Part shown: piece by piece, positions 8,225 through 17,614 of the stretch | Layout of the letters: the number at the start of each line of letters is the position of its first letter | Position numbering within the stretch: the stretch's first letter is position 1 | Assembly (NCBI GenBank): GCA_016704145.1 | Contig: JADJAS010000007.1 | Span: forward strand, 372,001-436,000 | Direction: 5' to 3' | Source of the DNA: Rhodocyclaceae bacterium | GTDB lineage: Bacteria > Pseudomonadota > Gammaproteobacteria > Burkholderiales > Rhodocyclaceae | DNA: 64,000 nt | Notes under the pieces: generated by a model | What the model was told of the DNA's origin: nothing | Databases searched by the model: none | Seen by the model: only the letters and a program-made list of their open reading frames with translations | Translations under genes and position numbers: made by a program

Positions 8225-9496
8225 ATGGAAGACATTCCGATCTCCGCCTTGAGCGGAACATTGGTCATTCTGCTGCTGCTTTCGGCATTCTTCTCGATGA
8301 CCGAGACCACCATGATGGCGGCAAACCGGTATCGGCTGCGCCACTTGGCCGGCGAGGGACATCGCGGCGCGACTCTCGCGCTCGACCTGCTGGGACGTAC
8401 CGACAAGATGCTTGGCGTCATCCTGCTCGGCAACAACCTGGTCAATGCCGGCGCCGCCACCTTGGTCAGCGTCATCACCATCGAACTGTTCGGCGAGGAA
8501 AAATGGGCGCTGGGCGTCGGCACGTTGACCATCACCTTCGCCATCCTGGTGTTCTCCGAAATCACGCCCAAGATCATCGGCGCCGCCTATGCCGACAGGC
8601 TGGTGCTGTTTCTTGGCTTCCTGCTCTGGCCGTTGTTGCGCGCCGCCTATCCGGTCGTCTGGTTCGTCAACCTTTTCGCGGCGGCGCTCCTTAAGGCTCT
8701 GCGCCTGGAGCCCCGACCGGATCATGCCGCGCACCCCTTGTCGCCGCGGGAGTTGCGCGCCCTGGTCCTGGAGTCCCGCGGCATACCGGTTCAGCACCGT
8801 GACATACTCGTGAACCTCTTCGATCTCGAGCGCGTGACGGTCGAGGACATCATGGTGCCGCGCGGCGACATCGAGTTCATCGACATCGAGACGCCAATCG
8901 AGGACATCCAGGCGCAATTGGCCACCAGTTACCACGCCCGCCTGCCCGTGGTCGCCGGAGATCCTGGCAACGTCATCGGCGTGCTGCATCAGCGACGCCT
9001 GCTGGGCATCACGCTGGCCACCTCACTCGATCATGACGCCTTGCGAGCGCAACTCGCCGCGCCTTACTTCATCCCGGCCGGCACGGCTGTTTACGCCCAG
9101 TTGCGCTTCTTCCGGGAAAACCGGCAGCGCCAGGGGCTGGTCGTTGACGAGTATGGAGAGATTCTGGGGCTGGTAACCCTCGAGGACATCATCGAGGAGA
9201 TCGTTGGCAAGTTCACCACCAGCATGCCCGGCGCGGCCGCCGAGTCGGTGTGGGGAACGGATGGCACCACGCTAGTCGACGGCGGCCATAGCCTGCGCGA
9301 ACTTAACCGCCTGCTGGACTTAAGTTTGCCCCTGGATGGGCCGAAAACATTGAATGGGCTCATCATCGAACACCTGCGCGAAATTCCGGAAGCCGATGCC
9401 TGCCTGCGCATCGGCGATGTTGGCATGGAAATCGTCCAAACCCAGGACCGACGCATCAAGGTGGTCAAACTTTTCCGGCCACAATCAAAGCAATAG
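8225..9496 (+). CDS. HlyC/CorC (CNNM) family membrane transporter
   Basis: The 423-residue protein has the DUF21 membrane domain (LLLLSAFFSMTETTMMAANR, GNNLVNAGAATLVSV), a CBS pair (VEDIMVPRGDIEFID and GLVTLEDIIEEIVG) and a C-terminal CorC_HlyC domain. Relatives are linked to magnesium or cobalt efflux. The CcsA-like, CNNM and pilB genes are consecutive in the same direction, with a 105-base gap before pilB. Confidence 0.88.
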   Translation: MEDIPISALSGTLVILLLLSAFFSMTETTMMAANRYRLRHLAGEGHRGATLALDLLGRTDKMLGVILLGNNLVNAGAATLVSVITIELFGEEKWALGVGTLTITFAILVFSEITPKIIGAAYADRLVLFLGFLLWPLLRAAYPVVWFVNLFAAALLKALRLEPRPDHAAHPLSPRELRALVLESRGIPVQHRDILVNLFDLERVTVEDIMVPRGDIEFIDIETPIEDIQAQLATSYHARLPVVAGDPGNVIGVLHQRRLLGITLATSLDHDALRAQLAAPYFIPAGTAVYAQLRFFRENRQRQGLVVDEYGEILGLVTLEDIIEEIVGKFTTSMPGAAAESVWGTDGTTLVDGGHSLRELNRLLDLSLPLDGPKTLNGLIIEHLREIPEADACLRIGDVGMEIVQTQDRRIKVVKLFRPQSKQ

Positions 9497-9601
9497 GGCG
9501 GTTTTCGCCAGCCGCCTTCGCCTTTACAAACCCCCGGCGGGCGGGCATTATCGCCTCGACATGCTTGGCACGACGCCCGCCCGAGCGGGTATTTCCACAC
9601 C

Positions 9602-11314
9602 ATGACGGTTGCGATGCCTCCCCTCTTGGGCGGCTTGGGGCGGGCGCTCGTCCAGCAGGGCCGCCTCCAGGAAACCGAGGCCGAACGGATTGCCGCCGAC
9701 GCCAAACCCGAGACGGGCGGCTTCGTCGGTCAATTGATTGCCTCGGGACGCATGGGTTCCCGTGATATCGCCGTGTTTGCGGCGCAAACCTTCGGCTACC
9801 CGCTACTCGACCTCAACGCATTTTCCAGCGACCACCTGGCCAAGGAGGCCATCGATCGCCGGGTGATGCAGAACCACCAGACGCTGGCGCTCATCCGGCG
9901 CGGCAACCGGCTCTCGGTGGCCATGGCCGATCCAACCAACCTGCGGGCACTCGACGAGATCCGTTTCCAGACCGGCATGATCGTCGATCCGGTGGTGGTC
10001 GAAGCGGACAAGTTGTTGGCGCGACTCGCCAAGGTCACTGAAAAGGCCGACGAGGCGCTGCAAAACCTCATCGAGGATGATCTCCAGTTCGAATTCGATG
10101 AAGAGAATGCCGACGAGGCTGAGTTGGACGGCAGCACCAGCGAAGTCGACGACGCCCCGGTGGTCAAGTTCATCCAAAAGATATTGCACGATGCCATTGC
10201 CGAGGGAGCATCGGACATCCACTTCGAGCCCTATGAAAAGTATTACCGGATTCGCTTCCGTGTCGATGGCGTTCTGCGGGAAATCGCCCAGCCGCCCTTG
10301 GTCATCAAGGAGAAAATCGCCTCGCGCATCAAGGTGATCTCGCGCCTCAACATCGCCGAGAAACGGGTACCGCAGGATGGTCGGATGAAACTGGTGCTAT
10401 CGAAAGGTCGCGCCATCGATTTCCGTGTCAGCAGCCTGCCCACGCTTCACGGCGAAAAAATCGTGCTGCGCATCCTCGATCCCAGTTCCGCCACCTTGGG
10501 TATCGACGCGCTGGGTTACGAGCCGGACCAGCGCGAGGCCCTGCTCGACGCCATTCAGCGACCCTACGGGATGATCCTGGTCACGGGCCCGACCGGCAGC
10601 GGCAAGACCGTGTCCCTGTACACCTGTCTCAACATCCTCAACCAGCCCGGCACCAACATCTCCACCGCGGAGGACCCCGCGGAAATCAACCTGGCCGGCA
10701 TCAATCAGGTCAACGTGGACGACAAGGTCGGCCTGACATTCGCCGCGGCATTGAAATCGTTTTTGCGTCAGGATCCCGACATCATCATGGTCGGCGAAAT
10801 TCGCGATCTGGAAACCGCGGAAACTGCCATCAAGGCGGCCCAGACCGGTCACCTGGTGCTATCGACCCTGCATACCAACGACGCTCCGCAAACCCTGACC
10901 CGCCTGATGAACATGGGGGTACCGACCTTTAATATCGCCTCGAGCATCATGTTGATCACCGCCCAGCGCCTGGCTCGGCGACTCTGTGCGTGTAAGGTGC
11001 CGATGGACGTACCCCGCGAGACATTGCTCAACGCCGGCTTCAGCGAGGACGATCTCGACGGCAGTTGGCAACTGTTCGGCCCGGGCGGCTGCGAGCGCTG
11101 CAAGGGGTCCGGCTACAAGGGCCGCGTTGGCATCTATCAGGTCATGCCGGTATCCGAGTCGATCCAGCGCATCATCATGTCGAACGGCACCTCGCTCGAC
11201 ATCGCCGCGCAAGCGCTGGCCGAAGGTGTACGTGACCTGCGACGATCGGGTCTCTTGAAAGTCAGACAAGGCGTCACCTCGCTCGACGAGGTACTGGCGA
11301 CGACCAACGAATAG
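9602..11314 (+). CDS. pilB: Type IV pilus assembly ATPase PilB
   Basis: The cytoplasmic motor that extends type IV pili. The 570-residue protein has the N-terminal MshEN/T2SSE domain (about 45-145). The ATPase follows with SDIHFEPYEKYYRIRFRVDG, Walker A GPTGSGKT at 329-336, Asp box FLRQDPDIIMVGEIRD, and a His box around TGHLVLSTLHTNDA. Cysteines LCAC and CERC form a probable zinc site. pilB-pilC-pilD are contiguous. No major pilin gene adjoins them. Confidence 0.96.
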   Translation: MTVAMPPLLGGLGRALVQQGRLQETEAERIAADAKPETGGFVGQLIASGRMGSRDIAVFAAQTFGYPLLDLNAFSSDHLAKEAIDRRVMQNHQTLALIRRGNRLSVAMADPTNLRALDEIRFQTGMIVDPVVVEADKLLARLAKVTEKADEALQNLIEDDLQFEFDEENADEAELDGSTSEVDDAPVVKFIQKILHDAIAEGASDIHFEPYEKYYRIRFRVDGVLREIAQPPLVIKEKIASRIKVISRLNIAEKRVPQDGRMKLVLSKGRAIDFRVSSLPTLHGEKIVLRILDPSSATLGIDALGYEPDQREALLDAIQRPYGMILVTGPTGSGKTVSLYTCLNILNQPGTNISTAEDPAEINLAGINQVNVDDKVGLTFAAALKSFLRQDPDIIMVGEIRDLETAETAIKAAQTGHLVLSTLHTNDAPQTLTRLMNMGVPTFNIASSIMLITAQRLARRLCACKVPMDVPRETLLNAGFSEDDLDGSWQLFGPGGCERCKGSGYKGRVGIYQVMPVSESIQRIIMSNGTSLDIAAQALAEGVRDLRRSGLLKVRQGVTSLDEVLATTNE

Positions 11315-11346
11315 CCGCTTGGAATGAAAGCGAAGGGGTAAGAGCC

Positions 11347-12579
11347 ATGGCAACCGCCACGAAATCGGATCGACGCGACATCGGCGTGAAGGAGTTCACG
11401 TTCGTCTGGGAAGGCAAGGACAAGACCGGCAAGATTGTTCGCGGTGAAATGCGCTGCGCCAGTCAGGCCGTGGTCAATACGACACTGCGACGCCAGGGCA
11501 TTCTCCCGGTCAAGGTGAAGAAGCAGACTTTCAAGAAGGGCGGCAAGGTTAGCGAGAAGGACATCACGCTATTCACCCGCCAGTTGGCGACGATGCTGAA
11601 ATCAGGCGTGCCCTTGCTGCAAGCCTTCGATATCGTCGCCAAGGGGTCGTCGAACAGCGCCGTCTCCCGCCTGCTGCTGGACGTCAAGGCCGAGGTGGAG
11701 ACGGGTTCGGCGCTCAACCAGGCGTTTCGCAAGCATCCGGTCCATTTCGACGCGCTCTTCTGCAATCTGATCCAGGCCGGCGAGCAGGCCGGCATTCTCG
11801 ATGCCCTGCTCGACCGGCTGGCGACTTACAAGGAAAAGATTCTCGCCATCAAATCGAAGATCAAATCCGCGCTGTTTTACCCGATTGCCGTGATCGTGGT
11901 CGCCTTCATCGTCATGGCGGTGATCATGATTTTCGTCATTCCGCAGTTCAAGAGCGTATTCACCAGCTTCGGTGCCGACCTGCCGGCGCCAACGCTCGTG
12001 GTCATCGCTATCTCGGATTTCTTCGTCGCCAACTGGTATCTGATATTCGGCGCCATCGGCGGTGGCCTTTATCTGTTCTTCTACCTCTGGAAGCGATCCG
12101 TGCCCATGCAGATGGCCATCGACCGCATGTTCCTCCGCCTGCCGATTTTCGGGGAGGTGATCCGCAAAGCGACGATCGCCCGCTGGACCCGCACCCTGTC
12201 GACCATGTTCGCCGCCGGCGTACCGCTGGTGGAAGCCCTGACCTCGGTCGGCGGCGCGGCCGGCAATCATGTCTACAAGGTGGCGACCCAGCAGATCCAG
12301 ACCGAGGTCAGCACCGGTTCGAGCCTGACCGTGGCGATGCAGAACGCCGACGTTTTCCCCGGCATGGTCATTCAGATGGTTTCGATCGGCGAAGAATCCG
12401 GCCAGCTCGACGCCATGCTCGGCAAGGTGGCGGATTTCTACGAGGCGGAGGTGGACGACGCCGTCGAGGCCTTGTCCAGCCTGATGGAACCGATGATCAT
12501 GGTCATCCTCGGCATCCTCATCGGCGGCATCGTGGTGGCCATGTACCTACCCATCTTCAAGCTCGGCGCCGTCGTTTGA
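11347..12579 (+). CDS. pilC: Type IV pilus inner-membrane platform protein PilC
   Basis: The 410-residue protein has two GspF domains (from about 75 and 280), seen in FTRQLATMLKSGVPLLQAFD and WTRTLSTMFAAGVPLVEAL, with three membrane segments. It couples the PilB motor to pilin insertion. The N-terminus contains FVWEGKDKTGKIVRGEM, typical of PilC. Start ATG 11347, 32 bases after pilB. Its stop overlaps a possible TTG start of pilD. Confidence 0.96.
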   Translation: MATATKSDRRDIGVKEFTFVWEGKDKTGKIVRGEMRCASQAVVNTTLRRQGILPVKVKKQTFKKGGKVSEKDITLFTRQLATMLKSGVPLLQAFDIVAKGSSNSAVSRLLLDVKAEVETGSALNQAFRKHPVHFDALFCNLIQAGEQAGILDALLDRLATYKEKILAIKSKIKSALFYPIAVIVVAFIVMAVIMIFVIPQFKSVFTSFGADLPAPTLVVIAISDFFVANWYLIFGAIGGGLYLFFYLWKRSVPMQMAIDRMFLRLPIFGEVIRKATIARWTRTLSTMFAAGVPLVEALTSVGGAAGNHVYKVATQQIQTEVSTGSSLTVAMQNADVFPGMVIQMVSIGEESGQLDAMLGKVADFYEAEVDDAVEALSSLMEPMIMVILGILIGGIVVAMYLPIFKLGAVV

Positions 12580-12584
12580 ACATC

Positions 12585-13433
12585 ATGGAAACGCTTCTGC
12601 AGCCGGGGCCGTTCATCGTGGTCGCCAGCCTGATCGGGCTGTTGATCGGCAGTTTTCTCAACGTCGTCATCCATCGCCTGCCGCGCATGATGGAGCGTGA
12701 CTGGGCGGCCCAGTGCGCCGAACTGCGCGGCGAGGCGCCACCCGCCGCCGAAGCACTGTCCCTGCTCGCCCCGCGCTCCCGCTGCCCGCTTTGCAACCGC
12801 CAGATCGGCACTCTGGAGAACATACCGATACTGAGTTACCTGCTGCTTCGTGGCCGCTGCAAGGGCTGCGGCGAACCGATCAGCCCGCGCTATCCGCTGG
12901 TCGAAGCCACCACCGGCCTGCTCTTCGGCCTAGCCGCGTGGAAACTCGGTCCCGGTCTCGCGGCGCTCGGCGCCATGGTGTTCGTCGCCGCCATGGTGGC
13001 CCTGACCTGCATCGATTTCGATACCCAGCTGTTGCCGGACGACATCACGCTACCCTTGCTTTGGCTGGGCTTGCTGTTCAACCTCTGGAACACTTACACC
13101 GACCTGTCCAGCGCGATGATCGGCGCCATCGCCGGTTACCTCAGCCTCTGGTCGGTCTATTGGCTATTCAAGCTGATCACGGGCAAGGAAGGCATGGGCT
13201 ACGGCGATTTCAAACTGCTGGCGGCCATCGGTGCATGGCTAGGCTGGCAGGTGCTGCCGCTGACGATACTGCTTTCATCGTTCGTCGGCGCGCTGGTCGG
13301 CATCGCATTGATCGTGCTGGCGCGGCGCGGACGCAATGTTCCGATCCCATTCGGCCCTTACCTGGCGACGGCCGGTGTAATTGCCCTGTTCTGGGGAAAA
13401 TCGCTCACCGCCGCCTATCTCGGCCTGCTGTAG
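12585..13433 (+). CDS. pilD: Prepilin peptidase and N-methyltransferase PilD
   Basis: An aspartic membrane protease that cleaves type IV prepilin leaders and methylates the new N-terminus. It should serve both the PilBC pilus and the MSHA pilins at 27-43 kb. It shows the cytoplasmic zinc pairs CPLC and CKGC, and catalytic aspartates in CIDFDTQLLPDD and GYGDFK, in a polytopic protein of about 282 residues. ATG 12585 is chosen; TTG 12576 overlapping the pilC stop is the alternative. Confidence 0.94.
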   Translation: METLLQPGPFIVVASLIGLLIGSFLNVVIHRLPRMMERDWAAQCAELRGEAPPAAEALSLLAPRSRCPLCNRQIGTLENIPILSYLLLRGRCKGCGEPISPRYPLVEATTGLLFGLAAWKLGPGLAALGAMVFVAAMVALTCIDFDTQLLPDDITLPLLWLGLLFNLWNTYTDLSSAMIGAIAGYLSLWSVYWLFKLITGKEGMGYGDFKLLAAIGAWLGWQVLPLTILLSSFVGALVGIALIVLARRGRNVPIPFGPYLATAGVIALFWGKSLTAAYLGLL

Positions 13434-13504
13434 AACCATCCCCAGGCCTTGAAATCGTTCCGGCCAGTCCGCATCTGGCGGCGGCGGTGGCTCTTGGCAA
13501 TGTC

Positions 13505-13531
13505 TTTGCAGACAAGCGCCTAAGCTATAAT
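13505..13531 (+). promoter_or_regulatory. Sigma-70 promoter candidate of the fmdB-DUF502-aspS cluster
   Basis: A perfect TATAAT (13526-13531) stands 23 bases before the fmdB start. The best -35 is TTTGCA (13505-13510) with a short 15-base spacer. The rest of the 121-base gap after pilD holds nothing else I can support. Confidence 0.5.
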
Positions 13532-13554
13532 TCGAACCTTTTGGGGAGACACCA

Positions 13555-13821
13555 ATGCCCATCTACGCCTATCGCTGCAGCACCTGCGGCCTGGAGCAGG
13601 ATGTCATGCAGAAGATGTCCGACGCACCGCTGACGACCTGTCCGGATTGCAAGACCGAGACCTTCACCAAGCAACTGACCGCCGCCGGATTTCAGCTCAA
13701 GGGCAGCGGCTGGTATCAGACCGATTTCAAGGGCGGCGCCAAGCCTGAAGCCAAGTCCGAACCCAAGAGCGACAACCCGCCCCCGTGTCAGGGAGGCACC
13801 GGATCGTGCGCGTGCGCGTAA
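13555..13821 (+). CDS. FmdB family zinc-ribbon protein
   Basis: The 88-residue protein starts MPIYAYRCSTCG and has a zinc ribbon with C8, C11, C29 and C32, then a lysine/proline-rich tail ending GSCACA. The family is named after a putative regulator of formamidase but has no firm role. In Betaproteobacteria it commonly precedes DUF502 and aspS, as here. A TATAAT promoter element lies directly upstream. Confidence 0.9.
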   Translation: MPIYAYRCSTCGLEQDVMQKMSDAPLTTCPDCKTETFTKQLTAAGFQLKGSGWYQTDFKGGAKPEAKSEPKSDNPPPCQGGTGSCACA

Positions 13822-13877
13822 CATCCGCTCTCAAGCCGGGTGTCTTGCCGGCGATCTCCTCTTGGCTCCCTTAGCGC

Positions 13878-14501
13878 TTGAAAAAATACTTCATCACCGG
13901 CCTGTTGATCTGGATTCCCCTGGCCATCACGGTCTGGGTACTGTCCGCCATCGTCGGCACCATGGATCAATCGCTGCGGTTGCTGCCGTCGGCCATTCAT
14001 CCGACCAACCTGCTCGGCTTCAACATTCCCGGCGCCGGCACCGTGCTGACCCTGCTGGTGATCCTGCTGACCGGCGTGGTGGCCACCAACATCATCGGCC
14101 AGCGCATGGTGCGCTTCTGGGAAGCGCTGCTGGCGCGCATTCCAGTCGTCAAGTCGATCTACTACAGCGTCAAGCAGATCAGCGATACCCTGTTTTCCGG
14201 CAGCGGCGAAGCCTTTCGCAAGGTGCTGCTGGTGCGCTATCCCCATCCCGAAGCGTGGGCGGTGGCTTTTCTCACCGGTACGCCCGCCGAGGATGTCAGC
14301 GCCATGACCGGCGAGGAACTGGTCAGCGTCTTCATCCCGACGGCGCCCAGCCCCGTCAACGGCTTTTTTTTCTTCGTCAAGAAGAACGAAACGATCGAAC
14401 TGGACATGAGCGTCGATGACGCCCTGAAATACATCGTTTCGATGGGCGTGGTCGCGCCGCCTCCCAGGGGCAATCTTCTCGGGCGGGCACAGAACGAATA
14501 A
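13878..14501 (+). CDS. DUF502 family membrane protein
   Basis: The 207-residue protein has two N-terminal membrane helices (KYFITGLLIWIPLAITVWVL and TVLTLLVILLTGVVATNII) and a soluble domain with IPVVKSIYYSVKQ and GFFFFVKK, the DUF502 pattern. Function unknown. TTG 13878 gives the family N-terminus MKKYFITGLL; no later start fits. Between fmdB and aspS on the same strand. Confidence 0.87.
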   Translation: MKKYFITGLLIWIPLAITVWVLSAIVGTMDQSLRLLPSAIHPTNLLGFNIPGAGTVLTLLVILLTGVVATNIIGQRMVRFWEALLARIPVVKSIYYSVKQISDTLFSGSGEAFRKVLLVRYPHPEAWAVAFLTGTPAEDVSAMTGEELVSVFIPTAPSPVNGFFFFVKKNETIELDMSVDDALKYIVSMGVVAPPPRGNLLGRAQNE

Positions 14502-14519
14502 CCTCAACCCTCGGCCGGC

Positions 14520-14543
14520 GGCGTGCCACCACGGCTGACTTTC
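14520..14543 (+). repeat. Dispersed repeat copy 2 (uptake-sequence-like)
   Basis: Full copy (GGCGTGCC then ACCACGGCTGACTTTC) in the 56-base gap between DUF502 and aspS, 14 bases before the aspS start codon. Confidence 0.85.
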
Positions 14544-14557
14544 ACATCGGACTCACC

Positions 14558-16357
14558 ATGCGTACCCACTACTGCGGCCAACTCAACGCCGGCCATGTCG
14601 ATCAGGTTGTCACTTTGTGCGGCTGGGCTCATCGCCGCCGCGACCATGGCGGCGTGATTTTCATCGACCTGCGCGACCGTGAAGGCCTGGCACAAGTGGT
14701 CTGCGACCCCGATCGGCCAGCCATGTTCGAGCGCGCCGAGTCGGTGCGCAACGAGTTCGTGCTCAAGGTGACCGGCAAGGTGCGCCGCCGTCCCGCGGGC
14801 ACCGAGAACGCCAATCTGCCCTCGGGTGAAGTCGAGATCCTCTGCCACGAACTGGAGATCCTCAATCCGTCGGTCACGCCGCCGTTCCAGCTCGACGACG
14901 AGAATCTCTCCGAGAACGTCCGTCTGGTGAATCGCGTCATCGACCTGCGCCGGCCGCAAATGCAGAAAAACATGATGCTGAGGTACAAAACGGCACGCGC
15001 CTTCCGCCGGTTCCTCGACGACAACGGCTTCATCGACATCGAGACGCCGATGCTGACAAAGTCCACGCCCGAAGGCGCCCGCGACTACCTCGTGCCCTCG
15101 CGCGTGCATCCGGGCCAGTTCTTCGCCCTGCCGCAGTCACCGCAGCTGTTCAAGCAGCTGCTGATGGTGGCCGGCTACGACCGCTATTACCAGATCACCA
15201 AGTGCTTCCGCGACGAGGATCTGCGCGCCGATCGTCAGCCTGAATTCACCCAGGTCGATATCGAGACCTCGTTCATGGACGAGACCGCGATCACCGGCCT
15301 CATCGAGAAACTCATCCGCTACGTCTTTAAGGACGCCATCGACGTCGATCTCCCTGATCCATTCCCGCGCATGACTTTCGCGGAGGCCATGCGCCGCTTC
15401 GGCTCCGACAAGCCGGACCTGCGCGTGACGCTGGAACTGACAGAAGTCACCGACGCCGTCGCCGACGTCGCCTTCAAGGTCTTCTCCGGTCCGGCGACGT
15501 CCGGCGGTCGCGTCGCGGCCCTGCGCATCCCCGGCGGCGCCTCACTGTCTCGCGGCGAGATCGACGGCTACACGGAGTTCGTCAAGATCTACGGCGCCAA
15601 GGGCCTCGCCTACATCAAGGTCAACGATGCCAGCAAGCTGAACGAGGAAGGCCTGCAATCACCCATCGTCAAGAACCTTCACGAACAGGCGCTGGAGACC
15701 ATCATGGCGCGCACCGGCGCCCAATCCGGCGACCTGATCTTCTTCGGCGCCGACAAGACCAAGGTTGTGAACGACGCGCTCGGCGCGTTGCGCATCAAGC
15801 TCGGCCACGAGAAGGGCTACACGAATGGGAAAGCGTGGGAACCGCTGTGGGTGGTCGATTTCCCAATGTTCGAATACGACGAGGAAGACAAACGCTGGAC
15901 GGCCTGCCACCACCCCTTCACCTCGCCGAAGGACGGCCACGACGAACTGATGAAGACGAGTCCCGGAGAATGTCTGGCCAAGGCCTACGACCTCGCCTTG
16001 AACGGCTGGGAAATCGGCGGCGGCTCGGTGCGTATCCACAAGGCTGATGTGCAGGCGCGCGTGTTCGAGGCGCTCGGCATCGGCGAGGAGGAACAGCGGG
16101 CCAAATTCGGCTTCCTGCTCGATGCCCTCCAGTACGGCGCACCACCGCACGGCGGCCTCGCCTTCGGCCTCGACCGCATCGTCACCATGATGACCGGTGC
16201 CGAGTCGATCCGCGACGTCATCGCCTTCCCGAAAACGCAGCGCGCCCAGTGCCTGCTGACCGACGCACCCTCCGGCGTCGACGAGAAGCAGTTGCGCGAA
16301 CTGCACATCCGCCTGCGTCAGAAAATCGAAACCCAGGTGGAAGTCGGCAAGAGTTGA
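14558..16357 (+). CDS. aspS: Aspartyl-tRNA synthetase
   Basis: The 599-residue class IIb synthetase has the N-terminal OB fold (CGWAHRRRDHGGVIFIDLRD), motif 2 YQITKCFRDEDLRADRQPEF, a GAD insertion in the middle, and motif 3 with GGLAFGLDRIVTMM. Length is typical of the bacterial enzyme. It may charge both Asp and Asn tRNAs if no AsnRS exists; this cannot be judged here. Its stop shares one base with the start of the RNase gene. Confidence 0.97.
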   Translation: MRTHYCGQLNAGHVDQVVTLCGWAHRRRDHGGVIFIDLRDREGLAQVVCDPDRPAMFERAESVRNEFVLKVTGKVRRRPAGTENANLPSGEVEILCHELEILNPSVTPPFQLDDENLSENVRLVNRVIDLRRPQMQKNMMLRYKTARAFRRFLDDNGFIDIETPMLTKSTPEGARDYLVPSRVHPGQFFALPQSPQLFKQLLMVAGYDRYYQITKCFRDEDLRADRQPEFTQVDIETSFMDETAITGLIEKLIRYVFKDAIDVDLPDPFPRMTFAEAMRRFGSDKPDLRVTLELTEVTDAVADVAFKVFSGPATSGGRVAALRIPGGASLSRGEIDGYTEFVKIYGAKGLAYIKVNDASKLNEEGLQSPIVKNLHEQALETIMARTGAQSGDLIFFGADKTKVVNDALGALRIKLGHEKGYTNGKAWEPLWVVDFPMFEYDEEDKRWTACHHPFTSPKDGHDELMKTSPGECLAKAYDLALNGWEIGGGSVRIHKADVQARVFEALGIGEEEQRAKFGFLLDALQYGAPPHGGLAFGLDRIVTMMTGAESIRDVIAFPKTQRAQCLLTDAPSGVDEKQLRELHIRLRQKIETQVEVGKS

Positions 16358-16686
16358 TGAGATACCTGCTCGGCCTGCTGCTGGCGCTGTTCATCCTGCC
16401 GGCGGCGGCCATTCAGGACGTCCGGCTCGCGGATTTGCCGCCGGAAGCACGGCAGACGCTGCAACTCATCAAGCAGGGCGGTCCATTCCCCCATCGGCGC
16501 GATGGCGTCGTGTTCGGCAACTTCGAGCGCCTGCTGCCCATCAAGCCGCGTGGCTATTACCGCGAGTACACCGTGCCGACGCCCGGCTTGCGGCATCGGG
16601 GCGCGCGGCGCATCGTGTCCGGCAACATCGCCGAGCATTACTACACCAACGACCACTACCGAACTTTCCGGCGGATCAGGGAATGA
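16357..16686 (+). CDS. Secreted guanyl-specific ribonuclease (RNase Sa/barnase type)
   Basis: The 109-residue product has a signal peptide (about 1-18, YLLGLLLALFILPAAA) and a mature domain close to RNase Sa: LPPEARQTLQLIKQGGPFP, DGVVFGN, YYREYTV, RGARRI and YYTNDHYRTF. The catalytic residues are present: E70, R85 and H100, matching RNase Sa E54, R69 and H85. It should cut RNA after G outside the cytoplasm. It overlaps the barstar gene by ATGA, so enzyme and inhibitor are co-translated. Confidence 0.88.
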   Translation: MRYLLGLLLALFILPAAAIQDVRLADLPPEARQTLQLIKQGGPFPHRRDGVVFGNFERLLPIKPRGYYREYTVPTPGLRHRGARRIVSGNIAEHYYTNDHYRTFRRIRE

Positions 16687-17126
16687 GTGACGTTCATCTA
16701 CAGCACATCCTGGCGGACACCGGCAAAGCCGGCGTTTATCACCTGCCGCACATGGACAAGAAGGTGGTGGTCGCGGCCGCCAAGGCCAACGGCTATGCCG
16801 CATTCAAGGTCAATCTGGCCAAGGCGGGCAACAAGGATGAAATGCTCGACGCCATCGCCAAGGCCTTGAAATTTCCGAAGTGGTTCGGCCGCAATTTCGA
16901 TGCACTGGCCGATTGCCTGGCCGACATGGCCTGGAAACCAGCGGACGGCTATCTGGTGCTGCTCGAGCATTGCGATGGCATCCACGGCAAGGCCGAAGCC
17001 GACTTCGTCACCACGCTGCAAACTTTCGAACAAGCCGCCAACGAATGGCGCGAGGAAGATATCCCCTTCTGGTGCCTGGTCGAGATGCAGGCCGACGGCA
17101 TCGCCTGGCTGCCGACGGAGCCGTAG
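16683..17126 (+). CDS. Barstar family RNase inhibitor
   Basis: The 147-residue protein carries the barstar domain in its second half: PKWFGRNFDALADCLADM matches the barnase-binding helix of barstar, with D73 and D77 at the spacing of barstar D35 and D39. It should bind and silence the RNase encoded just upstream while that enzyme is still in the cytoplasm. The N-terminal half (about 1-50) is extra compared with the 90-residue Bacillus barstar. ATGA overlap with the RNase gene. Confidence 0.88.
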   Translation: MSDVHLQHILADTGKAGVYHLPHMDKKVVVAAAKANGYAAFKVNLAKAGNKDEMLDAIAKALKFPKWFGRNFDALADCLADMAWKPADGYLVLLEHCDGIHGKAEADFVTTLQTFEQAANEWREEDIPFWCLVEMQADGIAWLPTEP

Positions 17127-17131
17127 CTGCG

Positions 17132-17614
17132 GTGGGCGACAAGACACCGGTCTCGGTACTGGTGGTCATTCATACGCCGGCGCTCGATGTCCTCCTGCTC
17201 GAGCGTGCCGCCCGCCCCGGATTCTGGCAATCGGTAACCGGCAGCCGGGAAGGAGTGGAATCGCTGGTGGCGACTGCCGTCCGCGAGGTCGCCGAGGAAA
17301 CCACCATCGCCTGCACGCCTGATCGCCTGATCGACTGGCGCCTCAGCAACCGTTTCGAGATCCTGCCGCTGTGGCGCGCTCGCTATGCCGAAGGCGTCAC
17401 CCACAATGTCGAACATGTGTTCAGCCTCCCCGTGACCGCCGACACGCCAGTGGTCATCGCCCCCGATGAGCATCGTGACTGGCGCTGGCTGCCCTGGCGC
17501 GAGGCCGCCGCCGCCTGTTTCTCGTGGACCAACCGCGACGCGATTCTCATGCTGGGCCTGCGCGCGAGCGCTCGGCAAGCCCGGCCAGACAGGCCGGACA
17601 CAAGCATCCGGTAA
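17132..17614 (+). CDS. nudB: Dihydroneopterin triphosphate diphosphatase (NudB-type Nudix hydrolase)
   Basis: The 160-residue protein (GTG start, five bases after the barstar stop) begins GDKTPVSVLVVIHTP and has a Nudix box at 37-58 (GSREGVES, then REVAEET). WRLSNRFEILPLWRARY and GVTHNVEHVF are typical of NudB. It removes pyrophosphate from dihydroneopterin triphosphate in folate synthesis. The last residue of the box is T instead of G, as in other NudB proteins. Overlaps the opposing CWC gene by 68 bases. Confidence 0.88.
   Translation: MGDKTPVSVLVVIHTPALDVLLLERAARPGFWQSVTGSREGVESLVATAVREVAEETTIACTPDRLIDWRLSNRFEILPLWRARYAEGVTHNVEHVFSLPVTADTPVVIAPDEHRDWRWLPWREAAAACFSWTNRDAILMLGLRASARQARPDRPDTSIR

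Noticed and set aside
9570..9595. Possible sigma-54 promoter before pilB (TGGCACG, with GG-N10-GC)
   Set aside because: The -12 element TTGC is missing, and GG-N10-GC is frequent by chance at this GC content.
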